Below are positions 44,118-54,680 of a stretch of 64,000 nt of DNA, piece by piece. Both the position numbers and the translations under genes were made by a program. The notes beneath the pieces were generated by a model, which worked only from the letters and a program-made list of their open reading frames with translations, was not told the origin of the DNA and did not search any database. Positions within the stretch are counted from its first letter, which is position 1. The number at the start of each line of letters is the position of its first letter. Source of the stretch: JADJLQ01 sp044227925 (GTDB lineage: Bacteria; Bacteroidota; Bacteroidia; Chitinophagales; Saprospiraceae); the NCBI GenBank assembly GCA_044227925.1, contig JBGAVW010000009.1:40469-104468 (forward strand). The letters run 5' to 3'.

Positions 44118-44966
44118 TTAAAAAATTTTATTCCTGATATGTCTGTACATGATACCAGATAATTCTTGTATCAGTTTGGTTGCATTTATTTCTTTATCAC
44201 TATATTTTTTTATCAGGAGTTTCCAATGATCAGGGCCTGCCAATAAAATGGCGGGTTTGATGGATATTACTATTTTCTTTTTTAACAGGGGGATACCTTT
44301 TTTTATTAATTGAGCATATAAAGCAAGGGAGACATTAGTAGAAGAAGGTAATTGAAATTCAGCCGTCAGCTTTTTATGATCTAGAAATGATTTTGCCGAT
44401 AAACCTTGAGAAATAAAAAACTGGCTAAGTCCTATTTCCCATTGCAGGATTACTTTTCGCTTTACTTCTTTTATATCCGTATTATTAAATATCGATGGCA
44501 ATTCAATAGTTTCGAAATAAGCAGGTAATAAGTCAATCGCTCTTTTATTGAATACCATAAAATGACTCTGAATATGGTAGTTTTTTTCATTAATAGAATA
44601 ACTGGGTTTAATATCTGCGTCCATCAAACCCCAGAAATCCAGATTTTGCTTATCAGCCCATTCAAACAAAAAGCCTAATTTGCCAAACAGGATATTGGAA
44701 TCGTTGATGCAAGCTATCGTCGAATATTGGGATGCATCAATGGTTTTATACGCTTTGTAAAACATCCCCATATCGTATCCTTCATTTTTCACTTTTACTA
44801 TTTTAATTCCTTCATTAGGCAACTCATTCAAATTGCTGATATGCCTGGTATTGGTTACCAAAACAAGATCATCAAAATATTTTTTTAATTCTTTGACATA
44901 GATGAGTACGTAATACGGGATCAGGTTAAGATCATAATAATGCGAAAATATACAGAGGCTGCGCAC
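44118..44966 (-). CDS. Rhamnan synthesis protein F (RgpF)-like glycosyltransferase
   Basis: 282 aa. CIFSHYYDLNLIPYYVLIYVKEL, KNEGYDMGMFYKAYK, IACINDSNILFGKLGFLF and YHIQSHFMVFNKRAIDLL are typical of the RgpF/DUF616-like group acting in polysaccharide assembly. The protein is shorter than full RgpF and seems to be a single domain. It has no sugar-cluster neighbours here. The sugar specificity is unknown. Confidence 0.8.
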   Translation of the reverse strand: MRSLCIFSHYYDLNLIPYYVLIYVKELKKYFDDLVLVTNTRHISNLNELPNEGIKIVKVKNEGYDMGMFYKAYKTIDASQYSTIACINDSNILFGKLGFLFEWADKQNLDFWGLMDADIKPSYSINEKNYHIQSHFMVFNKRAIDLLPAYFETIELPSIFNNTDIKEVKRKVILQWEIGLSQFFISQGLSAKSFLDHKKLTAEFQLPSSTNVSLALYAQLIKKGIPLLKKKIVISIKPAILLAGPDHWKLLIKKYSDKEINATKLIQELSGIMYRHIRNKIF

Positions 44967-45089
44967 GGGTAATATAGAAACTTGATTTATCGGAATAAAC
45001 TCAAAAATAAGGATTTATAACATGAAATGGTCAAAATCACCCATTTAGGGTTAAGTACAAAGAATAAATCAAAGATACTTTTGCATACT

Positions 45090-47504
45090 ATGAAATCAAT
45101 AGGAATCCTCATTTGCTTTATTACCCAAACTATGGTATTTGCTCAGCAAGGATCGATCAGGGGCAATATTAAAGATGAAACCAATACCGGTGTGGAGTTT
45201 GCCAATGTACTACTATATACTGCAGATTCGGTATATGTAAAAGCTGCACTCACTGATGAAGCCGGTAATTTTACGATAGATCAATTGCAAACCGGCAACT
45301 ATTACCTTAAAGTGTCACATCTTGTATATACTTCTTATTTAAGCCCGATCATAGATGTCGATTCAAGGCCAATAATATTGGAACCTATAATATTGACATC
45401 GAATGTAAAAAAATTGGCTGAAGTCACTATACAGGCAAAAAAACCATTCATAGAAAGGCAATTGGATAAATTAGTGGTAAACGTAGAGCAGAGCATACTT
45501 GCTGCAGGCAGTTCACTACTGGAAGTATTGGAAAGGTCTCCCGGCGTAATAGTAAACCAGGAAAGTTCATTGAATCTAAAAGGAAAAAGTGGTGTGATCG
45601 TTATGTTTGATGGCAAACCTACCCCCCTTTCAGGGGCTGATTTGATTACCTATCTCAAGACCATACCTTCATCCAATATCCAAAATATAGAAATCATCAC
45701 TAATCCTTCAGCCCGTTACGATGCTGCCGGTAATGCCGGTATCATTAATATCCGGTTTAAGAAAGATCAGCGGCAAGGATTAAATGGAGGGCTTACACTG
45801 AGCTATGGACAAGGAGTATATCCCAAGCCCAATGCCAGTATCAATTTTAATTACCGCAAAAAAAACATCAATTTTTTCGGGAGCTATGCCCATGCGAGAC
45901 CAACACAACTCACCCGCTTTTTTATTCATCGCAATTTTTTTGATGAGCTGCGTAATCCCAAAGCTGCTTTTGATCAGACCTCATTTGTAAAACAACCTAT
46001 TGTAAGCAATACTACCCGATTAGGTCTGGACTATTATATAGGTAAAAAAACGATTATCGGGGCATTGGTATCCGGTAATTGGAGCAAACAAATGAGGGAT
46101 GGCAATACCAATACCATTGTATCCACTGCAAATAATGAAATAGACTATACCACTCAGACTTCGATCACCATGGATGATCAGAGACAAAATGGATTCGCCA
46201 ATATTAATTTTAAACATCAATTGAATGACAAGGGTAAAGAAGTGACAGCCGATATTGATTATGGAGAATACACTGCCGCTACACTACAGGATATAAGCAA
46301 TATAAATAAATATGCAAATGGATCCCTATTGTCTTCTGATCTGTTAAATACCAATCAAAATGGAAACATCACAGTACAATCAATAAAAGCCGATTTTGTA
46401 AATCCAATAAATAAAACAAGCAAGTGGGAGGCCGGTATAAAACTCAGCCAGGTAAAAAGTGATAATGATGTGAAGTTTTTCAATATTCTGCAAGGATCCT
46501 CCTTATTGGATCCTGGCCGTTCGAATCATTTTGTATATGACGAAAATGTAAGTGCAGCTTATACATCGTATGCCAAAGAATTTAAAAAAATCGATATACA
46601 AGCCGGCCTTCGGATGGAACATACCAACACGCATGGAACTCAATTAGCTACCAACGAGTCTTTCTCTCGTGATTATATAAACTGGTTTCCCAATATGGTA
46701 TTCAATCTTAAACCCTCAGATAAAAATCAATATACTGTATCCTTTGCTAAACGAATCGACCGACCATCCTACCGGCAGCTTAATCCGTTTCGGCTATTTG
46801 TAGATACCTATACGTATGTGGTAGGTGATCCAAAATTAAAACCGGTGATTACCTACAACTATGAATTGAATCATACCTTTAAAAGCAAATATGTAACCAC
46901 ACTCACCTATACGAGAAGCAGGGAAGTAATCACTGATATCTTTGTGCAGGATGACGCTACTAAAATCTCCTATCAAATACCGGCCAATCTTCAAAATTTT
47001 GATCAATTCAATATCGGATTGTATATACCGGTTACTACAAAAAAATGGCTTAATTCTACCATCACCGCCAATGGATACTGGAATAAATACGACAGTCCTT
47101 TGCAGGGAGGTAATCTGGTAAATGAATATTCCTCATGGGATATCAGGGTGGCGAATGCTATAAATTTAGGTAAAAGCTGGAGTGCCGAAGTAAATGGGTT
47201 TTACCAGGCCAAAAATGCCTGGGGCTTATTTATCATCAAAGACCTGGCACAGGTATCTCTGGGCATCGCCAAAACATCAAAAGACAGAAATACAACCTTT
47301 AAATTTGCACTATCCGATATCTTCCTCACCAATCATATTGCTGTAGAGGTAGACTATCAAAATATGGATTTTTATACTGATCGTACCTGGGATAGCAGAG
47401 TAGCTACATTATCGATTACCACACGATTTGGTAAAAATACGGTGACCCGGGCCAGACAACGAAATACCGGTGTGGAAGAAGAAAAGAGAAGGGCAAACGG
47501 ATGA
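45090..47504 (+). CDS. Outer membrane beta-barrel protein, TonB-dependent receptor family
   Basis: 804 aa from the ATG at 45090, which begins a signal peptide (MKSIGILICFITQTMVFAQ); an upstream frame adds 21 residues without purpose. CarboxypepD_reg-like domain ~22-100 (GSIRGNIKDETNTGVEFANVLL), then a plug domain (SSLLEVLERSPGVIVNQESSL, IQNIEIITNPSARYDAAGNAGIINI) and a C-terminal barrel. The type is the OMP_b-brl_3 group. No SusD partner is adjacent, so it is not a polysaccharide-utilisation pair. The ligand is unknown. Confidence 0.9.
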   Translation: MKSIGILICFITQTMVFAQQGSIRGNIKDETNTGVEFANVLLYTADSVYVKAALTDEAGNFTIDQLQTGNYYLKVSHLVYTSYLSPIIDVDSRPIILEPIILTSNVKKLAEVTIQAKKPFIERQLDKLVVNVEQSILAAGSSLLEVLERSPGVIVNQESSLNLKGKSGVIVMFDGKPTPLSGADLITYLKTIPSSNIQNIEIITNPSARYDAAGNAGIINIRFKKDQRQGLNGGLTLSYGQGVYPKPNASINFNYRKKNINFFGSYAHARPTQLTRFFIHRNFFDELRNPKAAFDQTSFVKQPIVSNTTRLGLDYYIGKKTIIGALVSGNWSKQMRDGNTNTIVSTANNEIDYTTQTSITMDDQRQNGFANINFKHQLNDKGKEVTADIDYGEYTAATLQDISNINKYANGSLLSSDLLNTNQNGNITVQSIKADFVNPINKTSKWEAGIKLSQVKSDNDVKFFNILQGSSLLDPGRSNHFVYDENVSAAYTSYAKEFKKIDIQAGLRMEHTNTHGTQLATNESFSRDYINWFPNMVFNLKPSDKNQYTVSFAKRIDRPSYRQLNPFRLFVDTYTYVVGDPKLKPVITYNYELNHTFKSKYVTTLTYTRSREVITDIFVQDDATKISYQIPANLQNFDQFNIGLYIPVTTKKWLNSTITANGYWNKYDSPLQGGNLVNEYSSWDIRVANAINLGKSWSAEVNGFYQAKNAWGLFIIKDLAQVSLGIAKTSKDRNTTFKFALSDIFLTNHIAVEVDYQNMDFYTDRTWDSRVATLSITTRFGKNTVTRARQRNTGVEEEKRRANG

Positions 47505-47556
47505 TGTTGAAAAGTAGATCATTTTATTTAATACTTTCCAGCTTCACTTGAATATG

Positions 47557-49404
47557 TTACAAATACCCCTGTGCCTGGAGTGAAAACAATTCATGGTATA
47601 ATCCTTTATTAGCCAATAATTGTTCGTGACTGCCTATTTCCAGCAATTCGCCTTTTTTAAGTACCAGTATTCTATCGGCCATACGCACGGTACTGAATCG
47701 GTGAGAGATGATTACCGCAGTCTTGCCTTTAGTAAGTTCTGCAAACCGTTTAAAAACTTCGTATTCGGCACGTGCGTCTAATGAAGCAGTGGGCTCATCC
47801 AATATTACTATGGAAGCATTACGCATATAGGCTCTTGCTAAAGCAATTTTTTGCCATTCACCTCCACTCAGATCTACACCATCAGCAAAGCGCTTTCCCA
47901 GCATTTGATTGTATTTGGCAGGCAATTGATTGATTACCTGATCAGCCAGGCTAAGGCTTGCCGATGATTCTATTTCGTTTGTTTTTTCTGCATGGTCTAT
48001 ATTACCAATCGCAATATTTTCACCGGCTTTAAAACTAAAGCGTACATAGTCCTGAAATATAACTCCTATCAGTTTTCGATATGAATCTAATGAATATTTT
48101 TTGATATCTATCTCATCCAGATAAATAGTACCTTCTGAAGGATCATACATACGTGCAATTAGTTTTACCAGTGTGGTTTTGCCGGATCCATTTTCTCCCA
48201 CCAGGGCCAGTTTTTCTCCGGCTTGCAAAGTAAAACTTAAATTTCTCAAAGCCCACTCTTCTGTACCAGGATATTTAAATCCGACTTTATCAAATCGCAG
48301 CCCGTGGGTGATTTTCTGAGAAACAGAGATGGCATCAGGATGATCTAATATGGTGGGTTTGATAGCTAAGAAATCATAATAATCCTGCAGATATAATGCC
48401 GATTCGGTGATGCGGGTAAAGGTGCTCAATATACCCTGCAATTGATTTTGCAACCGATTAAATGATCCGGATAAGAATGTAAGATCACCCAGGGAGATGA
48501 CCCCTTTGACTGTGCGCAGGATGATCAGGATATAAGCTCCATAGTAGGCAATCACACTTAATACTTGCAATACAGTACCGGCAATAGTTCTTTTTATAGC
48601 CAGGGATTTATTTACTGAAAAATATTCATCTGCAATTTTCTTAAACCGGGATGATAAAAAATGATCCAGGCCAAAGACTTTTATTTCTTTGGCTGTCTCT
48701 ACACTGGCACCAATATAACGGAGGTAATCCAGCTCTCTCCGCTGGGGTGTCCAGCTGCGTACCAGTGAATAGCTGAATCTTGAAAAATACGCCTCACTGA
48801 TGAATGAAGGCAGCACCGCTACGATCAATAATAAGATCAACCAAGGCTCAAAAGCTATCAATCCTGCGGATAGAAAAAATATAGTGATCAGGTCTTGCAA
48901 CTGACTTAATACCATGGACATCAATACCACTCGTCCGGTGGTCTGGCGGCGGGCCCGCTCAAGTTTATCATAAAATTCTGCATTTTCATACATAGCCAGA
49001 TCTATGGTGGCCGCCTTATTCATCAGTTCTATAGAAGAAAAATTGCCGTAGAGATCACCGAGCAATGAATCTACCAGGTTTATAAGTCGGCTCAATACTT
49101 CTGACAATAAAGTAATGGAAAATTCTATTGCAATCCATTTCCACAGTGTGCTGTAATCGTCTCCTTTATTATTTACTAACAGTACTATCTCATCTATTAT
49201 AAGCTTACCGATAAATAACTGGGCCAGCGGAACGCCTGATTTTATTAATCGGAGCAATACATTTGCTAAGGTCAGAGGTGGAGATGTCCTCCATACCATT
49301 TTAAAAAATGGAATTAATAATTTAAGAGCTTTGACACTATCTGTAAACCCCGGCTTCGGTGCATTGCTATCCATTTCGGGCGGTCCCATTATTCGATTGG
49401 CCAT
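47557..49404 (-). CDS. ABC exporter (fused permease and ATPase)
   Basis: 615 aa from the ATG at 49404; the TTG nine bases upstream is less likely. Six-helix permease ~20-340. Nucleotide-binding domain with Walker A (GENGSGKTTLVK), Q loop (IFQDYVRFSF), signature LSGGEWQKIALARAYM, Walker B (IVILDEPTASLD) and H loop (IISHRFSTV). It acts as a homodimer or heterodimer. The LSGGEWQK form is frequent in peptide or lipid exporters. No substrate gene is adjacent. Confidence 0.9.
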   Translation of the reverse strand: MANRIMGPPEMDSNAPKPGFTDSVKALKLLIPFFKMVWRTSPPLTLANVLLRLIKSGVPLAQLFIGKLIIDEIVLLVNNKGDDYSTLWKWIAIEFSITLLSEVLSRLINLVDSLLGDLYGNFSSIELMNKAATIDLAMYENAEFYDKLERARRQTTGRVVLMSMVLSQLQDLITIFFLSAGLIAFEPWLILLLIVAVLPSFISEAYFSRFSYSLVRSWTPQRRELDYLRYIGASVETAKEIKVFGLDHFLSSRFKKIADEYFSVNKSLAIKRTIAGTVLQVLSVIAYYGAYILIILRTVKGVISLGDLTFLSGSFNRLQNQLQGILSTFTRITESALYLQDYYDFLAIKPTILDHPDAISVSQKITHGLRFDKVGFKYPGTEEWALRNLSFTLQAGEKLALVGENGSGKTTLVKLIARMYDPSEGTIYLDEIDIKKYSLDSYRKLIGVIFQDYVRFSFKAGENIAIGNIDHAEKTNEIESSASLSLADQVINQLPAKYNQMLGKRFADGVDLSGGEWQKIALARAYMRNASIVILDEPTASLDARAEYEVFKRFAELTKGKTAVIISHRFSTVRMADRILVLKKGELLEIGSHEQLLANKGLYHELFSLQAQGYL

Positions 49405-49637
49405 ATTCTTCAAAGATACGGTTTAGAAGAAAGTTAATTAAAAAAACACTTAATGTCTGTAATGGTAAAGAGAGTACAGAAACAAAGAGGAAATTGAAAT
49501 TCCTGGTAGGATGTGTATTCAATATTAAGATATCGATAGCCTATATTACGGTAATATAAATCTTGATGAATAATAAACGCTCCTTCACTCGACTATATTT
49601 ATTAGATTTACGGTTTGGTTTCAATTGTGACTTTATA

Positions 49638-50495
49638 ATGGCTGGATTGAAAAAGCAATTTACCATACTCTATCTCTTATTTTTTGCATTTATGGGTATA
49701 GGACAGGAGAATCCGGATTCCATACAAATGTTGGAAGATCAGGATATACCGAAGGAAGAAACCGATGCCCCTGAAGTCATACAACCGGATAATGAAATCA
49801 TATTGTATACCGATTTTAAGCAAGAAATTAATCTGTTTAAATATCATTTGGGAATCGATGGAAATTTTAGTACGGGCAATGTAAATCGCAAATTATTTGC
49901 TTTGCGTACAGGATTTGAGCTGGATTTGCATAAAATATTCCGACTTTCGTTTTCGCCGTATTTTATTTATGGCGAGCAAAATAAAATACTGAGTGAGCGT
50001 GAATTATTTACCGATCTGCGCGGTAGTTTGTTTTACAGAAAAGATTTTCACTACGTTGGTTTTACTTCTATAGAAAAAAGTAATCTGAGAAAAATAAATT
50101 CAAGGCATATTGGAGCCGTAGGGTTGGCATATAAATTAGTAAAAAGTAAAAATGCGCAACTCACCATTAATAATCTGATCCTATACGAGAATACGGATTA
50201 TGTAACCAATGATCGGTTTAAAGATCGTCGCCTTTGGCGAAATTCAACCAAATTACAAGGTGAATATAAAATGAAGAAGGATAAATTTGTAATATCCCAT
50301 CTTTTGTATTTTCAACCTGCTATCAGTCAACAAAATATAAGATGGAATGGTAATATTATAATGCGGTATATGGTCTCAAAAAAAATAAGTATCCGTGCAG
50401 TGATAGACGATAGCTATGAAAGCCTGGTAGTGCCGGGAAGAAAGAAAAATGATTTCAGACTGACCTTTGGAATAGGAATAGATGGCATAAAATAA
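49638..50495 (+). CDS. Outer-membrane DUF481-like protein
   Basis: 285 aa from the ATG at 49638 with signal MAGLKKQFTILYLLFFAFMGIGQ; the frame extends 75 bases upstream but would not begin with a signal. The mature protein is a series of alternating strands (INLFKYHLGIDGNFSTGNVNRKLFALRTGFELDL, LRGSLFYRKDFHYVGFTSIEKS, FRLTFGIGIDGIK) ending in an outer-membrane-type terminus. It resembles DUF481 salt-induced barrel proteins. The role is unknown. Confidence 0.65.
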   Translation: MAGLKKQFTILYLLFFAFMGIGQENPDSIQMLEDQDIPKEETDAPEVIQPDNEIILYTDFKQEINLFKYHLGIDGNFSTGNVNRKLFALRTGFELDLHKIFRLSFSPYFIYGEQNKILSERELFTDLRGSLFYRKDFHYVGFTSIEKSNLRKINSRHIGAVGLAYKLVKSKNAQLTINNLILYENTDYVTNDRFKDRRLWRNSTKLQGEYKMKKDKFVISHLLYFQPAISQQNIRWNGNIIMRYMVSKKISIRAVIDDSYESLVVPGRKKNDFRLTFGIGIDGIK

Positions 50496-50534
50496 AAAAA
50501 GGGATAGCCATCATATAGAAGGATATCCCTTTTA
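50496..50534. terminator. Bidirectional hairpin terminator
   Basis: AAAAGGGATA (50497-50506) pairs perfectly with TATCCCTTTT (50524-50533) around a 17-base loop. A-rich and T-rich ends make it usable from both directions. It sits between a rightward and a leftward gene. Confidence 0.65.
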
Positions 50535-50557
50535 ATTCAGATTTACAACTGGGTGAT

Positions 50558-51859
50558 TTATCTTATAATTTGTATATTCTTAGAGACTACTTGTCCATTT
50601 ACGTTCATACTCAATACATAGGTTCCTGCATGGAAACCGGATACATTGATCTGGTGTTGCGGCCAAATACCATCTATATTATTTTTCTGATATAGTATTT
50701 TACCTGAAAGATCAGTGATCGCTATTTTTATTCTGGCACCGGTATGTATATTATCCCATTTGATATTTACTTTATCTGTAGCAGGATTGGGAGCCAGGCT
50801 GATATTAAAAGAAGGGGTTACCAATTCTCTGGCTTCAACTGATTCACTTGGGACTACACCAGACAATGCACTGCCGGTAAACAAATTGGTCACATACAAT
50901 TTTCGCCCATCAAATACGGACAAACCTGATCCTGGTCCATGTCCTTTTACTATGGTATCTATTACCTGGCCCTTTCTCATTCTGATCACCTGGCCTGAAC
51001 CGAAGTTAAATCCATTAGCCAAAGAAAAAGTACCAAATTGATTTACATATACATTATTATTTCTATCTATATCGATATCGGTAAGTAAGGTCAAACCACT
51101 GGCGTATACCGACTTGTTACCATTTCGATCTACTTTATACACACTGGCTTTACCATCTAAAAACGGGAATCCTGTAAGTGTGGTCACCAAAAATCCTCCA
51201 TATTTAGGCAAGGCTACTATACCAGTAGGTACTGCATCCATCACAGGAGGTCCTACGGGAGTGGGATTGGGAATGGCGTCAAATGTTGTAAATACAGACA
51301 TTTCTTTTCCATTTCTACTCACTTTGATTATGCTGTTGGCGCCTGCATCGGTGATATACCAATGACCATCTTCATCTTGCACCGCACTAAACGGATCTGA
51401 ATCATTATTGGTCGAGGTAGCTAATCCAAAGGCACCCACATGAAATGAATGGGTAGTATCAGCAATTGTTTTGGCAGGATCTCCCTCTTTAAAATTAGAA
51501 AGGTTAAAAAACAATAATTTACCAAAGTCAGGTCCCAGCATAGGATTTCCACCAATGAGCACAGCCATGCGGCCAAAAGTCATGGGGATGGCCCTCCATG
51601 GACCTACCACATCACCAGCCAACGGATTGAGTTTTGAAGGTAGGTCTTTGATTACAGTAAATTTTTCTCCATTTCTGGAAATCATACATATAGTAGCATC
51701 GTCATTTCCTGTACCTACACTAGCTACCCATACATTGCCCCATTGATCAGCTTTTATACCTATCGGAGAGGCCAGTGAATCCGCAATAACTGAAAGTTGC
51801 GCTGAAACTGAAACACTTATAAAAAGTGCGAATACAAAGTGTAAAAACAATTTTTTCAT
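50558..51859 (-). CDS. ScyD/ScyE-like secreted beta-propeller with T9SS tail
   Basis: 433 aa. Signal peptide MKKLFLHFVFALFISVSVSAQ. ScyD/ScyE-type propeller ~22-335: SPIGIKADQWGNVWVASVG, WYITDAGANSIIKVSRNGK, TGIVALPKYGGFLVTTLTG, LLTDIDIDRNNNVYVNQFG, GLSVFDGRKLYVTNLF. A T9SS type A sorting domain follows (SFNISLAPNPATDKVNIKWDN ... GFHAGTYVLSMNVNGQVVSKNIQI). It is exported and surface-attached. The ligand is unknown. Confidence 0.85.
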   Translation of the reverse strand: MKKLFLHFVFALFISVSVSAQLSVIADSLASPIGIKADQWGNVWVASVGTGNDDATICMISRNGEKFTVIKDLPSKLNPLAGDVVGPWRAIPMTFGRMAVLIGGNPMLGPDFGKLLFFNLSNFKEGDPAKTIADTTHSFHVGAFGLATSTNNDSDPFSAVQDEDGHWYITDAGANSIIKVSRNGKEMSVFTTFDAIPNPTPVGPPVMDAVPTGIVALPKYGGFLVTTLTGFPFLDGKASVYKVDRNGNKSVYASGLTLLTDIDIDRNNNVYVNQFGTFSLANGFNFGSGQVIRMRKGQVIDTIVKGHGPGSGLSVFDGRKLYVTNLFTGSALSGVVPSESVEARELVTPSFNISLAPNPATDKVNIKWDNIHTGARIKIAITDLSGKILYQKNNIDGIWPQHQINVSGFHAGTYVLSMNVNGQVVSKNIQIIR

Positions 51860-52065
51860 ATTTTATGTGGTTTTTTTTGTTTTAATTACTTATTAATGTA
51901 CGAAGTAAGCGATATGTCGGATTACACAATCACTAAAATAGGTTTATGATGCAATGATATAAAATTTAATCTATACTTTGCATTTTATTAATCTAAAAAT
52001 CAGGGATAAATCCCGAAAATTTTTTTTAAAAGTTTATTAAACAGGGCAGTTAACTTGCAAATTTT

Positions 52066-53838
52066 ATGGCATCCAATCCATATATTAATCTGCTGAGCAC
52101 CGCATGGGTATATGCTAAAGGTGAAAGAAAAAAATACCTGCGCACCTATAGCTTTTTTGCATTCAGTAATCTGACCGACTCTGTACTGCCTCTGCTGTAT
52201 GGATGGATGATTAACGGTATACAACAACACGGATTTAATGTAATAAACTATGCCTGGAAATATGCTGCAGCATACATGGGGCTAAAAATTTTTGAATGGG
52301 TATTTCACGGTCCTGCACGAGTGTGGGAAAGAAGCCTGGCGTTTAATCTATCCAGGAATTTTAAGATGGAGCTCTACCACCAGGCATTGCATCTTCCCAT
52401 AAAATGGCATCAGGATCATCACAGTGGTGCGATCATAAGTCGTATAAGCAAGGCTTACGAAGCATTAAAAAATTTTTTCCAGGATGGTTTTATGTTTTTT
52501 CATGCATTGGCGAAATTTATTATTTCGTTTTCTGCTATGCTTTATTTCTCCCCTTTGTTTGGAAGCATAGGATTGCTCATGGGGATAGTCACCGTGTGGT
52601 GTATATTTATGTTCGATAAGCCACTTATAAAATATTTGCATGAAACCAATGAAAAAGAACACCTGGTATCATCCAATTTGTTTGATAGCCTATCCAATAT
52701 ACATACGGTAATCACTTTGCGATTGCAATCGCAAATGATGAAAGGATTGTATAAACAAATACAGCAGGTATGGCCCCCTTTCCTGAAAAACATCACTTTG
52801 AATGAATGGAAGTGGTTTATTGCAGATACCCTGGTAGCCCTTATATATGCAATTATTGTGTTTGGCTACATCTACCAGGAATACAAACCGGGGACGGTAT
52901 TTTATATCGGGGGATTGGTCGCACTCATATCGTATGTACATCAATTTACCTCCGTATTTCACGATATTGCCTGGCAATACAATCAGATTGTGCGATACAA
53001 CACCGATGTATTATCTGTGCGTTCGATCCAGGAGGATTATAAAAACCTGCATCCATCCGTTACTGACTTTCAACGCCTGAATGAATGGAATACGCTGAAC
53101 ATTTATGATTTAAATTATTCTCATCAGATTGTGGTAGATGATAAAATAAAGGATCATAATCTACACGGCATTCATATGCAACTGACCAAAGGAAAACGAA
53201 TTGCAATCATAGGTGAAAGCGGAAGTGGTAAATCAACATTGCTCGCTGTACTCCGGGGGCTATACACACCTTTATCCGGAACCAAACTTATGAAAGACCA
53301 ACATACTCAAATGCCTTTTGAATCGATTCATGATCATGTCACCTTATTTCCGCAAGACCCTGAGATTTTTGAAAACACCATAAGGTATAATATCACTCTG
53401 GGGCTGGACTATACTGAAGATGAAATTAAAAAAGCATGTGAGACAGTTGCTTTTCAGGAGGTAATTGACTTATTGCCTCACAAACTCGAAAGCAGTATTA
53501 AAGAAAAAGGTGTAAACTTATCCGGTGGTCAAAAGCAGCGATTGGCTTTAGCAAGAGGTATACTGGCAGCTGAGAATAGTGATATTATATTGATGGACGA
53601 GCCCACCAGCAGTGTTGATCCCAAGACTGAATTAATGATTTACAACAGGTTATTCAATATGTTTGAGTCTAAAGTATTGGTATCAGCCCTGCATCGGCTC
53701 CATCTGCTTGAGTATTTCGATTATATATATGTGATGCACGATGGCAAAATTATTGAAGAAGGCACATGTAAAGATCTCAAAGCAAATGGCATCGTTTTTA
53801 ATGAATTGTGGAGACATGTTGAAATAGAAAATGAGTAA
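52066..53838 (+). CDS. ABC exporter (fused permease and ATPase), second type
   Basis: 590 aa. Transmembrane domain ~20-320 and ATPase with GESGSGKSTLLAVLRGLY (Walker A), LFPQDPEIFENTIRYNI (Q loop), LSGGQKQRLALARGIL (signature) and IILMDEPTSSVDPKTE (Walker B). The switch histidine is in ALHRLHLLEYFDYI, a departure from the usual SHR motif. It shares little with the 47557 gene apart from the fold, so it is a distinct exporter. The substrate is unknown. Confidence 0.9.
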   Translation: MASNPYINLLSTAWVYAKGERKKYLRTYSFFAFSNLTDSVLPLLYGWMINGIQQHGFNVINYAWKYAAAYMGLKIFEWVFHGPARVWERSLAFNLSRNFKMELYHQALHLPIKWHQDHHSGAIISRISKAYEALKNFFQDGFMFFHALAKFIISFSAMLYFSPLFGSIGLLMGIVTVWCIFMFDKPLIKYLHETNEKEHLVSSNLFDSLSNIHTVITLRLQSQMMKGLYKQIQQVWPPFLKNITLNEWKWFIADTLVALIYAIIVFGYIYQEYKPGTVFYIGGLVALISYVHQFTSVFHDIAWQYNQIVRYNTDVLSVRSIQEDYKNLHPSVTDFQRLNEWNTLNIYDLNYSHQIVVDDKIKDHNLHGIHMQLTKGKRIAIIGESGSGKSTLLAVLRGLYTPLSGTKLMKDQHTQMPFESIHDHVTLFPQDPEIFENTIRYNITLGLDYTEDEIKKACETVAFQEVIDLLPHKLESSIKEKGVNLSGGQKQRLALARGILAAENSDIILMDEPTSSVDPKTELMIYNRLFNMFESKVLVSALHRLHLLEYFDYIYVMHDGKIIEEGTCKDLKANGIVFNELWRHVEIENE

Positions 53839-54067
53839 ATACGGTATTCCTGTATCTGCAGGGAAAGGGGCCCAATTTATGCCATTATTTATAGCCTAAT
53901 TGGAGATGGCTTAGTATTTGGATGTTTTGCTTTCTTCACTTTATTTTTTATCCAACTCATTTTTAAGCCTCGCAGGAACATTGGCCCACAATAATCATCT
54001 CTTTTGGTGATGACGGTCATTACTTCAATTCTGAACCGGAACGACCTTTACATCAAATAGTATTATT

Positions 54068-54556
54068 ATGAATCAAACCCATATTCATTTGCTAATTACC
54101 CATTTGCCGATATTCGGCTCTATATTAGGAGGACTTGTTTTGGCGTACGCACTTTGGACCAAAAGCAATCCTACTATAATCGCTGCTTACTACGTATTCA
54201 TACTTTCTGCTCTAGGTGCAGGTATAGCTTATTTAACAGGAGAAGCCGCTGAAGAAGCGATTGAAAATATTCAAGGGATTGCAAAAAATAGTATTGAGGA
54301 ACACGAAGAGTTTGCTATTGTTTCTTTAGTTTCATTACTATTGCTTGGTGCGGCTTCCATCGGCGGGGTTTTAATTACTTTAAGAAAATCAGTCCATGCC
54401 AGAACAACAGCAGTTGTCATTTTATTTATTTCCCTTATTAGTTTTGGATTGGTTGCAAGGACAGGTTATTTAGGAGGTCAAATCAGGCATACTGAAATTA
54501 ATGATTCTAAAATTTCTACCAGCGGTATTGAGATTGAAAACGATGATGATGATTGA
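54068..54556 (+). CDS. DUF2231-like membrane protein
   Basis: 162 aa with four predicted helices. HIHLLITHLPIFGSILGGLVLAY, YVFILSALGAGIAYLTGEAAEE, EEHEEFAIVSLVSLLLLGAASI and VVILFISLISFGLVARTGYLGGQIRHTE. The conserved H of THLP and the C-terminal TGYLGGQIRH are as in DUF2231-like proteins, some of which bind haem. The tail ends in five acidic residues (NDDDD). The function is unknown. Confidence 0.65.
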   Translation: MNQTHIHLLITHLPIFGSILGGLVLAYALWTKSNPTIIAAYYVFILSALGAGIAYLTGEAAEEAIENIQGIAKNSIEEHEEFAIVSLVSLLLLGAASIGGVLITLRKSVHARTTAVVILFISLISFGLVARTGYLGGQIRHTEINDSKISTSGIEIENDDDD

Positions 54557-54680
54557 TCGCCATGGGCTTGTTGGTCACCATCATGTACCTTTTTTATTTC
54601 CTTTTTTTTAAAATCGGCAATTCTAATTTAGATTTACCCAATGGTTGTTTTTATTTAAATTGACAAATAATTTAAAAAGG

